Assembly (NCBI GenBank): GCA_026545765.1
Contig: CM048843.1
Location: 90,025,050-90,089,049, forward strand
DNA from: Plantago major
Lineage: Eukaryota > Streptophyta > Magnoliopsida > Lamiales > Plantaginaceae
Direction: 5' to 3'
DNA: 64,000 nt
A program made the position numbers and the translations under genes. Shown here piece after piece: positions 19,701-33,400 of this stretch (positions within the stretch are counted from its first letter, which is position 1; every line of letters starts with the position of its first letter). A model generated the notes under the pieces. The model was not told the DNA's origin, ran no database searches, and saw only the letters and a list, made by a program, of their open reading frames with translations.

Positions 19701-22700
19701 GGGTAGTACACGATTTTTTGTGAAACACTCGATAGAGTTAATTTGTGTCAAATATTATTCACATTATATGGTTTGTGGTATGAAACCTATTCTACGCACA
19801 TATTGAACTATTTTGGTTGATCAAACCTCGATTTAAAAAAGTATTTCCGAGACCTCTTGTCTTCAATAAAACTCAAAGGGGTAGTACACGATTTTTTGTG
19901 AAACACTTGGTAGAGTAAGATTGTGTCAATTTTTATTCACATGACATGGTTTGTGGTATGAAACCTATTCCACGCACATATTGAACTATTTTTCTTGATT
20001 GAACCTCGATTTAAAAACGTACTTCAGAGACCACTTGTCTTCAATAAAACTCAAAGGGGTAGTACACGATTTTTTGTGAAACACTTGGTAGAGTAAGTTT
20101 GTGTCAATTTTTATTCACATGACACGGTTTGTGGTATGAAACCTATTCTACGCTCATGTTGAACTATTTTTCTTGATTGAACCTCGATTTAAAAACGTAT
20201 TTCAGAGACCTCTTGTCTTCAATAAAACTCAAAGGGGTAGTATACAATTTTTTTTGAAACACTCGATAGAGTTAATTTGTGTCAAATATTATTCACATTA
20301 TATGGTTTGTGGTATGAAACCTATTCTACGCACATATTGAACTATTTTGGTTGATCAAACCTCGATTTTAAAACGTATTTCCGAGACCTCTTGTCTTCAA
20401 TAAAACGCAATGGGGGTAGTACACGATTTTTTGTTAAACACTTGGTAGAGTAAGTTTGTGTCAATTTTTATTCACATGACATGGTTTGTGGTATGAAACC
20501 TATTCTACGCACATATTGAACTATTTTTCTTGATTGAACCTCGATTTAAAAACGTATTTTAGAGACCTCTTGTCTTCAATAAAACTCAAAGGGTGTAGTA
20601 CACGATTTTTTGTGAAACACTTGGTAGAGTAAGTTTGTGTCAATTTATATTCACATGACATGGTTTGTGGTATGAAACCTATTCTACGCACATATTGAAC
20701 TATTTTTCTTGATTGAACCTCGATTTAAAAACGTATTTCAGAGACCCCTTGTCTTCAATAAAACTCAAAGGGGGTAGTACACGATTTTTTGTGAAACACT
20801 CGATAAACATTATATGGTTTGTGGTATGAAACCTATTCTACGCACATATTGAACTATTTTGGTTGATCAAACCTCGATTTAAAAAAGTATTTCCGAGACC
20901 TCTTGTCTTCAATAAAACTCAAAGGGGGTAGTACACGATTTTTTGTGAAACACTTGGTAGAGTAAGATTGTGTCAATTTTTATTCACATGACATGGTTTG
21001 TGGTATGAAACCTATTCCACGCACATATTGAACTATTTTTCTTGATTGAACCTCGATTTAAAAACGTACTTCAGAGACCTCTTGTCTTCAATAAAACTCA
21101 AAGGGGGTAGTACACCATTTTTTGTGAAACACTTGGTAGAGTAAGTTTGTGTCAATTTATATTCACATGACATGGTTTGTGGTATGAAACCTATTCTACG
21201 CACATATTGAACTATTTTTCTTGATTGAACCTCGATTTAAAAACGTATTTCAGAGACCCCTTGTCTTCAATAAAACTCAAAGGGGGTAGTACACGATTTT
21301 TTGTGAAACACTCGATAAACATTATATGGTTTGTGGTATGAAACCTATTCTACGCACATATTGAACTATTTTGGTTGATCAAACCTCGATATAAAAAAGT
21401 ATTTCCGAGACCTCTTGTCTTCAATAAAACTCAAATGGGGTAGTACACGATTTTTTGTGAAACACTTGGTAGAGTAAGATTGTGTCAATTTTTATTCACA
21501 TGACATGGTTTGTGGTATGAAACCTATTCCACGCACATATTGAACTATTTTTCTTGATTGAACCTCGATTTAAAAACGTACTTCAGAGACCTCTTGTCTT
21601 CAATAAAACTCAAAGGGGGTAGTACACGATTTTTTGTGAAACACTTGGTAGAGTAAGTTTGTGTCAATTTTTATTCACATGACATGGTTTGTGGTATGAA
21701 ACCTATTCTACGCACATATTGAACTATTTTTCTTGATTGAACCTCGATTTAAAAACGTATTTGAGAGACCTCTTGTCTTCAATAAAACTCAAAGGGTGTA
21801 GTACACGATTTTTTTTGAAACACTTGGTAGAGTAAGTTTGTGTCAATTTTTATTCACATGACATGGTTTGTGGTATGAAACCTATTCTACGTACATATTG
21901 AACTATTTTTCTTGATTGAACCTCGATTTAAAAACGTATTTCAGAGACCTCTTGTCTTCAATAAAACTCAAAGGGGGTAGTACACGATTTTTTGTGAAAC
22001 ACTCGATAGAGTTAATTTGTGTCAAATATTATTCACATTATATGGTTTGTGGTATGAAACCTATTCTACGCACATATTGAACAATTTTGGTTGATCAAAC
22101 GTCGATTTAAAAACGTATTTTAGACCTCTTGTCTTCAATAAAACTCAAAGGGGTAGTACACAATTTTTGTTAAACACTTGGTAGAGTATGTTTGTCAAAT
22201 TTTATTCACATGACATGGTTTGTGGTATGAAACCTATTCTACGCACATATTGAACTATTTTTCTTGATTGAACCTCGATTTAAAAACGTATTTGAGAGAC
22301 CTCTTGTCTTCAATAAAACTCAAAGGGGTAGTACACGATTTTTTGTGAAACACTTGGTAGAGTAAGTTTGTGTCAATTTTTATTCACATGACATGGTTTG
22401 TGGTATGAAACCTATTCTACGTACATATTGAACTATTTTTCTTGATTGAACCTCGATTTAAAAACGTATTTCAGAGACCTCTTGTCTTCAATAAAACTCA
22501 AAGGGGGTAGTACACGATTTTTTGTGAAACACTCGATAGAGTTAATTTGTGTCAAATATTATTCACATTTTATGGTTTGTGGTATGAAACCTATTCTACG
22601 CACATATTGAACTATTTTGGTTGATCAAACCTCGATTTTAAAACGTATTTCCGAGACCTCTTGTCTTCAATAAAACTCAAAGGGGGTAGTACACGATTTT

Positions 22701-25700
22701 TTGTGAAACACTCGATAGAGTTAATTTGTGTCAAATATTATTCACATTATATGGTTTGTGGTATGAAACCTATTCTACGCACATATTGAACTATTTTGGT
22801 TGATCAAACCTCGATTTTAAAACGTATTTCCGAGACCTCTTGTCTTCAATAAAACTCAAAGGGGGTAGTACACGATTTTTTGTTAAACACTTGGTAGAGT
22901 AAGTTTGTGTCAATTTTTATTCACATGACATGGTTTGTGGTATAAAAACTATTCTACTTTATATTGAACTATTTTTCTTGATTGAACCTCGATTTAAAAA
23001 CGTATTTTAGAGACCTCTTGTCTTCAATAAAACTCAAAGGGGTAGTACACGATTTTTTGTGAAACACTTGGTAGAGTAAGTTTGTGTCAATTTTTATTCA
23101 CATGACATGGTTTGTGGTATGAAACCTATTCTACGCACATATTGAACTATTTTGCTTGATCAAACCTCGATTTAAAAACGTATTTCAGAGACCTCTTGTC
23201 TTCAATAAAACTCAAAGGGGTAGTACACGATTTTTTGTGAAACACTCGATAGAGTTAATTTGTGTCAAATATTATTCACATTATATGGTTTGTGGTATGA
23301 AACCTATTCTACGCACATATTGAACTATTTTGGTTGATCAAATCTCGATTTAAAAAAGTATTTCCGAGACCTCTTCTCTTCAATAAAACTCAAAGGGGTA
23401 GTACACGATTTTTTGTGAAACACTTGGTAGAGTAAGATTGTGTCAATTTTTATTCACATGACATGGTTTGTGGTATGAAACCTATTCCACGCACATATTG
23501 AACTATTTTTCTTGATTGAACCTCGATTTAAAAACGTACTTCAGAGACCACTTGTCTTCAATAAAACTCAAAGGGGGTAGTACACGATTTTTTGTGAAAC
23601 ACTTGGTAGAGTAAGTTTGTGTCAATTTTTATTCACATGACACGGTTTGTGGTATGAAAACTATTCTACGCTCATGTTGAACTATTTTTCTTGATTGAAC
23701 CTCTATTTAAAAACGTATTTTGAGACCTCTTGTCTTCAATAAAACTCACAGGGGTAGTATACAATTTTTTGTGAAACACTCGATAGAGTTAATTTGTGTC
23801 AAATATTATTCACATTATATGGTTTGTGGTATGAAACCTATTCTACGCTTATATTGAACTATTTTGGTTGATCAAACCTCAATTTAAAAACGTATTTCCG
23901 AGACCTCTTGTCTTCAATAAAACTCAAAGGGGGTAGTACACGATTTTTTGTTAAACACTTGGTAGAGTAAGTTTGTGTCAATTTTTATTCACATGACATG
24001 GTTTGTGGTATGAAACCTATTCTACGCACATATTGAACTATTTTTCTTGATTGAACCTCGATTTAAAAACGTATTTCAGAGACCTCTTGTCTTCAATAAA
24101 ACTCAAAGGGGGTAGTACACGATTTTTTGTGAAACACTTGGTAGAGTAAGTTTGTGTCAATTTATATTCACATGACATGGTTTGTGGTATGAAACCTATT
24201 CTACGCACATATTGAACTATTTTTCTTGATTGAACCTCGATTTAAAAACGTATTTCAGAGACCTCTTGTCTTCAATAAAACTCAAAGGGGGTAGTACACG
24301 ATTTTTTGTGAAACACTCGATAAACATTATATGGTTTGTGGTATGAAACCTATTCTACGCACATATTGAACTATTTTGGTTGATCAAACCTCGATTTAAA
24401 AAAGTATTTCCGAGACCTCTTGTCTTCAATAAAACTCAAAGGGGGTAGTACACGATTTTTTGTGAAACACTTGGTAGAGTAAGATTGTGTCAATTTTTAT
24501 TCACATGACATGGTTTGTGGTATGAAACCTATTCCACGCACATATTGAACTATTTTTCTTGATTGAACCTCGATTTAAAAACGTACTTCAGAGACCTCTT
24601 GTCTTCAATAAAACTCAAAGGGGGTAGTACACGATTTTTTGTGAAACACTTGGTAGAGTAAGTTTGTGTCAATTTATATTCACATGACATGGTTTGTGGT
24701 ATGAAACCTATTCTACGCACATATTGAACTATTTTTCTTGATTGAACCTCGATTTAAAAACGTATTTCAGAGACCTCTTGTCTTCAATAAAACTCAAAGG
24801 GGGTAGTACACGATTTTTTGTGAAACACTCGATAAACATTATATGGTTTGTGGTATGAAACCTATTCTACGCACATATTGAACTATTTTGGTTGATCAAA
24901 CCTCGATTTAAAAAAGTATTTCCGAGACCTCTTGTCTTCAATAAAACTCAAAGGGGGTAGTACACGATTTTTTGTGAAACACTTGGTAGAGTAAGTTTGT
25001 GTCAATTTTTATTCACATGACATGGTTTGTGGTATGAAACCTATTCCACGCACATATTGAACTATTTTTCTTGATTGAACCTCGATTTAAAAACGTACTT
25101 CAGAGACCTCTTGTCTTCAATAAAACTCAAAGGGGGTAGTACACGATTTTTTGTGAAACACTTGGTAGAGTAAGTTTGTGTCAAATTTTATTCACATGAC
25201 ATGGTTTGTGGTATGAAACCTATTCTACGCACATATTGAACTATTTTTCTTGATTGAACCTCGATTTAAAAACGTACTTCAGAGACCTCTTGTCTTCAAT
25301 AAAACTCAAAGGGGGTAGTACACGATTTTTTGTGAAACACTTGGTAGAGTAAGTTTGTGTCAATTTTTATTCACATGACATGGTTTGTGGTATGAAACCT
25401 ATTCTACGCACATATTGAACTATTGTTCTTGATTGAACCTCGATTTAAAAACGTATTTCAGAGACCTCTTGTCTTCAACAAAACTCAAAGGGGGTAGTAC
25501 ACGATTTTTTGTGAAACACTCGATAGAGTTAATTTGTGTCAAATATTATTCACATTTTATGGTTTGTGGTATGAAACCTATTCTACGCACATATTGAACT
25601 ATTTTGGTTGATCAAACCTCGATTTTAAAACGTATTTCCGAGACCTCTTGTCTTCAATAAAACTCAAAGGGGGTAGTACACGATTTTTTGTTAAACACTT

Positions 25701-27480
25701 GGTAGAGTTAATGTGTGAAATATTATTCACATTATATGGTTTGTGGTATGAAACCTATTCTACGCACATATTGAACTATTTTGCTTGATCAAACCTCGAT
25801 TTAAAAACGTATTTCCGAGACCTCTTGTCTTCAATAAAACTCAAAGAGGGTAGTACACGATTTTTTGTGAAACACTTGGTAGAGTAAGTTTGTGTCAAAT
25901 TTTATTCACATGACATGGTTTGTGGTATGAAACCTATTCTACGCACATATTGAACTATTTTTCTTGATTGAACCTCGATTTAAAAACGTATTTGAGAGAC
26001 CTCTTGTCTTCAATAAAACTCAAAGGGTGTAGTACACGATTTTTTGTGAAACACTTGGTAGAGTAAGTTTGTGTCAATTTTTATTCACATGACATGGTTT
26101 GTGGTATGAAACCTATTCTACTTTATATTGAACTATTTTTCTTGATTGAACCTCGATTTAAAAATGTATTTCAGAGACCTCTTGTCTTCAATAAAACTCA
26201 AAGGGGGTAGTACACGATTTTTTGTGAAACACTCGATAGAGTTAATTTGTGTCAAATATTATTCACATTATATGGTTTGTGGTATGAAACCTATTCTACG
26301 CACATATTGAACTATTTTGGTTGATCAAACCTCGATTTAAAAAAGTATTTCCGAGACCTCTTGTCTTCAATAAAACTCAAAGGGGTAGTACACGATTTTT
26401 TGTGAAACACTTGGTAGAGTAAGATTGTGTCAATTTTTATTCACATGACATGGTTTGTGGTATGAAACCTATTCCACGCACATATTGAACTATTTTTCTT
26501 GATTGAACCTCGATTTAAAAACGTACTTCAGAGACCACTTGTCTTCAATAAAACTCAAAGGGGGTAGTACACGATTTTTTGTGAAACACTTGGTAGAGTA
26601 AGTTTGTGTCAATTTTTATTCACATGACACGGTTTGTGGTATGAAAACTATTCTACGCTCATGTTGAACTATTTTTCTTGATTGAACCTCGATTTAAAAA
26701 CGTATTTCAGAGACCTCTTGTCTTCAATAAAACTCAAAGGGGTAGTATACAATTTTTTTTGAAACACTCGATAGAGTTAATTTGTGTCAAATATTATTCA
26801 CATTATATGGTTTGTGGTATGAAACCTATTCTACGCACATATTGAACTATTTTGGTTGATCAAACCTCGATTTTAAAACGTATTTCCGAGACCTCTTGTC
26901 TTCAATAAAACTCAAAAGGGGTAGTACACGATTTTTTGTTAAACACTTGGTAGAGTAAGTTTGTGTCAATTTTTATTCACATGACATGGTTTGTGGTATG
27001 AAACCTATTCTACGCACATATTGAACTATTTTTCTTGATTGAACCTCGATTTAAAAACGTATTTCAGAGACCTCTTGTCTTCAATAAAACTCAAAGGGGT
27101 AGTACACGATTTTTTGTGAAACACTTGGTAGAGTAAGTTTGTGTCAATTTTTATTCACATGACATGGTTTGTGGTATGAAACCTATTCTACGCACATATT
27201 GAACTATTTTTCTTGATTGAACCTCGATTTAAAAACGTATTTCAGAGACCTCTTGTCTTCAATAAAACTCAAAGGGGGTAGTACACGATTTTTTGTGAAA
27301 CACTCGATAAACATTATATGGTTTGTGGTATGAAACCTATTCTACGCACATATTGAACTATTTTGGTTGATCAAACCTCGATTTAAAAAAGTATTTCCGA
27401 GACCTCTTCTCTTCAATAAAACTCAAAGGGGTAGTACACGATTTTTTGTGAAACACTTGGTAGAGTAAGTTTCTGTCAAT
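16787..27480. repeat. Higher-order repeat of about 3.0 kb (17 monomers), left part of the array
   Basis: A rare monomer form with GTATACAATTTTTT occurs at 17227, 20240, 23757 and 26745 (spacings 3013, 3517 and 2988). A rare form lacking 25 bases (CTCGATAAACATTATATGG) occurs at 17788, 20801, 21313, 24318, 24830 and 27305 (3013, 512, 3005, 512, 2475). Two independent markers with the same 3.0-kb step show that blocks of about 17 monomers were copied together, with local insertions of 3 monomers. Copies are not perfectly regular. Confidence 0.8.
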
Positions 27481-30400
27481 TTTATTCACATGACATGGTT
27501 TGTGGTATGAAACCTATTCCATTTACATATTGAACTATTTTCTTGATTGAACCTCGATTTAAAAACGTATTTCGAGACCTCTTGTCTTCAATAAAACTCA
27601 AAGGGGTAGTACACGATTTTTGTGAAACACTTGTAGAGTAAGTTTGTGTCAATTTATATTCACATGACATGGTTTGTGGTATGAAACCTATTCTACGCAC
27701 ATATTGAACTATTTTCTTGATTGAACCTCGATTTAAAAACGTATTTCGAGACCTCTTGTCTTCAATAAAACTCAAAGGGTAGTACACGATTTTTGTGAAA
27801 CACTCGATAAATGTGTCATTATATGGTTTGTGGTATGAAACCTATTCTACGCATATATTGAACTATTTTGGTTGATCAAACCTCGATTTAAAAAGTATTT
27901 CGAGACCTCTTGTCTTCAATAAAACTCAAAGGGGTAGTACACGATTTTTGTGAAACACTTGGTAGAGTAAGTTGTGTCAATTTTTATTCACATGACATGG
28001 TTTGTGGTATGAAACCTATTCTACGCACATATTGAACTATTTTTCTTGATTGAACCTCGATTTAAAAACGTATTTCAGAGACCTCTTGTCTTCAATAAAA
28101 CTCAAAGAGGGTATAGTACACGATTTTTTGTGAAACACTTGGTAGAGTAAGTTTGTGTCAATTTTTATTCACATGGCATGGTTTGTGGTATGAAACCTAT
28201 TCTACGCACATATTGAACTATTTTTCTTGATTGAACCTCGATTTAAAAATGTATTTGAGAGACCTCTTGTCTTCAATAAAACTCAAAGGGTGTAGTACAC
28301 GATTTTTTGTGAAACACTTGGTAGAGTAAGTTTGTGTCAATTTTTATTCACATGACATGGTTTGTGGTATGAAACCTATTCTACGCACATATTGAACTAT
28401 TTTTCTTGATTGAACCTCGATTTAAAAACGTATTTCAGAGACCTCTTGTCTTCAATAAAACTCAAAGGGGGTAGTACACGATTTTTTGTGAAACACTCGA
28501 TAGAGTTAATTTGTGTCAAATATTATTCACATTTTATGGTTTGTGGTATGAAACCTATTCTACGCACATATTGAACTATTTTGGTTGATCAAACCTCGAT
28601 TTAAAAACGTATTTCCGAGACCTCTTGTCTTCAATAAAACTCAAAGAGGGTAGTACACGATTTTTTGTGAAACACTTGGTAGAGTAAGTTTGTGTCAATT
28701 TTTATTCACATGACATGGTTTGTGGTATGAAACCTATTCTACGCACATATTGAACTATTTTTCTTGATTGAACCTCGATTTAAAAACGTATTTCAGAGAC
28801 CTCTTGTCTTCAATAAAACTCAAAGGGGGTATAGTACACGATTTTTTGTGAAACACTTGGTAGAGTAAGTTTGTGTCAAATTTTATTCACATGACATGGT
28901 TTGTGGTATGAAACCTATTCTACGCACATATTGAACTTTTTTTTTTTGATTGAACCTCGATTTAAAAACGTATTTCAGGGACCTCTTGTCTTCTATAAAA
29001 CTCAAAGGGGGTAGTACACGATTTTTTGTGAAACACTCGATAGAGTTAATTTGTGTCAAATATTATTCACATTATATGGTTTGTGGTATGAAACCTATTC
29101 TACGCACATATTGAACTATTTTGGTTGATCAAACCTCGATTTAAAAACGTATTTCCGAGACCTCTTGTCTTCAATAAAACTCAAAGGGGTAGTACACGAT
29201 TTTTTGTGAAACACTTGGTAGAGTAAGTTTGTGTCAATTTTTATTCACATGACATGGTTTGTGGTATGAAACCTATTCTACGCACATATTGAACTATTTT
29301 TCTTGATTGAACCTCGATTTAAAAACGTATTTCAGAGACCTCTTGTCTTCAATAAAACTCAAAGGGGGTAGTACACGATTTTTTGTGAAACACTTGGTAG
29401 AGTAAGTTTGTGTCAATTTTTATTCACATGACATGGTTTGTGGTATGAAACCTATTCTACGCACATATTGAACTATTTTGCTTGATCAAACCTCGATTTA
29501 AAAATGTATTTCCGAGACCTCTTGTCTTCAATAAAACTCAATGGGGGTAGTACACGATTTTTTGTGAAACACTTGGTAGAGTAAGTTTCTGTCAATTTTT
29601 ATTCACATGATATGGTTTGTGGTATGAAACCTATTCTACGCACATATTGAACTATTTTGCTTGATCAAACCTCGATTTAAAAACGTATTTTCGAGAACTC
29701 TTGTCTTCAATAAAACTCAAAGGGGGTAGTACACGATTTTTTGTGAAACACTTGGTAGAGTAAGTTTGTGTCAATTTTTATTCACATGACATGGTTTGTG
29801 GTATGAAACCTATTCTACGCACATATTGAACTATTGTTCTTGATTGAACCTCGATTTAAAAACGTATTTTCGAGAACTCTTGTCTTCAATAAAACTCAAA
29901 GGGGTAGTACACGATTTTTTGTGAAACACTTGGTAGAGTAAGTTTGTGTCAATTTTTATTCACATGACATGGTTTGTGGTATGAAACCTATTCTACGCAC
30001 ATATTGAACTATTTTGCTTGATCAAACCTCGATTTAAAAACGTATTTCCGAGAACTCTTGTCTTCAATAAAACTCAAAGGGGTAGTACACGATTTTTTGT
30101 GAAACACTTGGTAGAGTAAGTTTGTGTCAATTTTTATTCACATGACATGGTTTGTGGTATGAAACCTATTCTACGCACATATTGAACTATTGTTCTTGAT
30201 TGAACCTCGATTTAAAAACGTATTTCAGAGACCTCTTGTCTTCAACAAAACTCAAAGGGGGTAGTACACGATTTTTTGTGAAACACTTGGTAGAGTAAGT
30301 TTGTGTCAAATTTTATTCACATGACATGGTTTGTGGTATGAGACCTATTCTACGCACATATTGAACTATTTTGCTTGATCGAACCTCGATTTAAAAACGT

Positions 30401-33400
30401 ATTTCCGAGACCTCTTGTCTTCAATAAAACTCAAACGGGGTAGTACACGATTTTTTGTGAAACACTTGGTAGAGTAAGTTTGTGTCAATTTTTATTCACA
30501 TGACATGGTTTGTGGTATGAAACCTATTCTACGCACATATTGAACTATTTTTCTTGATTGAACCTCGATTTAAAAACTTATTTCAGAGACCTCTTGTCTT
30601 CAATAAAACTCAAAGGGGGTAGTACACGATTTTTTGTGAAACACTCGATAGAGTTAATTTGTGTCAAATATTATTCACATTTTATGGTTTGTGGTATGAA
30701 ACCAATTCTACGCACATATTGAACTATTTTGGTTGATCAAACCTCGATTTAAAAACGTATTTCCGAGACCTCTTGTCTTCAATAAAACTCAAACGGGGTA
30801 GTACACGATTTTTTGTGAAACACTTGGTAGAGTAAGTTTGTGTCAATTTTTATTCACATGACATGGTTTGTGGTATGAAACCTATTCCACGCACATATTG
30901 AACTATTTTTCTTGATTGAACCTCGATTTAAAAATGTATTTCAGAGACCTCTTGTCTTCAATAAAACTCAAAGGGGGTAGTACACGATTTTTTGTGAAAC
31001 ACTCGATAGAGTTAATTTTTGTCAAATATTATTCACATTATATGGTTTGTGGTATTAAACCTATTCTACGCACATATTGAACTATTTTGGTTGATCAAAC
31101 CTCGATTTAAAAATGTATTTCCGAGACCTCTTCTCTTCAATAAAACTCAAATGGGGTAGTACACGATTTTTTGTGAAACACTTGGTAGAGTAAGTTTGTG
31201 TCAATTTTTATTCACATGACATGGTTTGTGGTATGAAACCTATTCTACGCACATATTGAACTATTTTTCTTGATTGAACCTCGATTTAAAAACGTACTTC
31301 AGAGACCACTTGTCTTCAATAAAACTCGAAGGGGGTAGTACACGATTTTTTGTGAAACACTTGGTAGAGTAAGTTTGTGTCAAATTTTATTCACATGACA
31401 TGGTTTGTGGTATGAAAACTATTCTACGCTCATGTTGAACTATTTTTCTTGATTGAACCTCGATTTAAAAACGTATTTCAGAGACCTCTTGTCTTCAATA
31501 AAACTCAAAGGGGTAGTATACAATTTTTTTTGAAACACTCGATAGAGTTAATTTGTGTCAAATATTATTCACATTATATGGTTTGTGGTATGAAACCTAT
31601 TCTACGCACATATTGAACTATTTTTCTTGATTGAACCTCGATTTAAAAACGTATTTGAGAGACCTCTTGTCTTCAATAAAACTCAAAGGGTGTAGTACAC
31701 GATTTTTTGTGAAACACTCGATAGAGTTAATTTTTGTCAAATATTATTCACATTATATGGTTTGTGGTATGAAACCTATTCTACGCACATATTGAACTAT
31801 TTTGGTTGATCAAACCTCGATTTAAAAAAGTATTTCCGAGACCTCTTGTCTTCAATAAAACTCAAAGGGGTAGTACACGATTTTTTGTGAAACACTTGGT
31901 AGAGTAAGATTGTGTCAATTTTTATTCACATGACATGGTTTGTGGTATGAAACCTATTCCACGCACATATTGAACTATTTTTCTTGATTGAACCTCGATT
32001 TAAAAACGTACTTCAGAGACCACTTGTCTTCAATAAAACTCAAAGGGGGTAGTACACGATTTTTTGTGAAACACTTGGTAGAGTAAGTTTGTGTCAAATT
32101 TTATTCACATGACATGGTTTGTGGTATGAAAACTATTCTACGCTCATGTTGAACTATTTTTCTTGATTGAACCTCGATTTAAAAACGTATTTCAGAGACC
32201 TCTTGTCTTCAATAAAACTCAAAGGGGTAGTATACAATTTTTTTTGAAACACTCGATAGAGTTAATTTGTGTCAAATATTATTCACATTATATGGTTTGT
32301 GGTATGAAACCTATTCTACGCACATATTGAACTATTTTGGTTGATCAAACCTCGATTTAAAAACGTATTTCCGAGACCTCTTGTCTTCAATAAAACTCAA
32401 AGGGGTAGTACACACGATTTTTTGTGAAACACTTGGTAGAGTAAGTTTGTGTCAATTTTTATTCACATGACATGGTTTGTGGTATGAAACCTATTCTACG
32501 CACATATTGAACTATTTTTCTTGATTGAACCTCGATTTAAAAACGTATTTCAGAGACCTCTTGTCTTCAATAAAACTCAAAGGGGGTAGTACACGATTTT
32601 TTGTGAAACACTTGGTAGAGTAAGTTTGTGTCAATTTATATTCACATGACATGGTTTGTGGTATGAAACCTATTCTACGCACATATTGAACTATTTTTCT
32701 TGATTGAACCTCGATTTAAAAACGTATTTCAGAGACCTCTTGTCTTCAATAAAACTCAAAGGGGGTAGTACACGATTTTTTGTGAAACACTCGATAGAGT
32801 TAATTTTATTCACATTATATGGTTTGTGGTATGAAACCTATTCTACGCACATATTGAACTATTTTGCTTGATCGAACCTCGATTTAAAAACGTATTTCCG
32901 AGACCTCTTGTCTTCAATAAAACTCAATGGGGTAGTACACGATTTTTTGTGAAACACTTGGTAGAGTAAGTTTGTGTCAATTTTTATTCACATGACATGG
33001 TTTGTGGTATGAAACCTATTCTACGCACATATTGAACTATTTTTCTTGATTGAACCTCGATTTAAAAACGTATTTCAGAGACCTCTTGTCTTCAATAAAA
33101 CTCAAAGGGGGTAGTACACGATTTTTTGTGAAACACTCGATAGAGTTAATTTGTGTCAAATATTATTCACATTATATGGTTTGTGGTATTAAACCTATTC
33201 TACGCACATATTGAACTATTTTGCTTGATTGAACCTCGATTTAAAAACGTATTTCCGAGACCTCTTGTCTTCAATAAAACTTAATGGGGGTAGTACACGA
33301 TTTTTTGTGAAACACTTGGTAGAGTAAGTTTGTGTCAATTTTTATTCACATGACATGGTTTGTGGTATGAAACCTATTCTACGCACATATTGAACTATTT

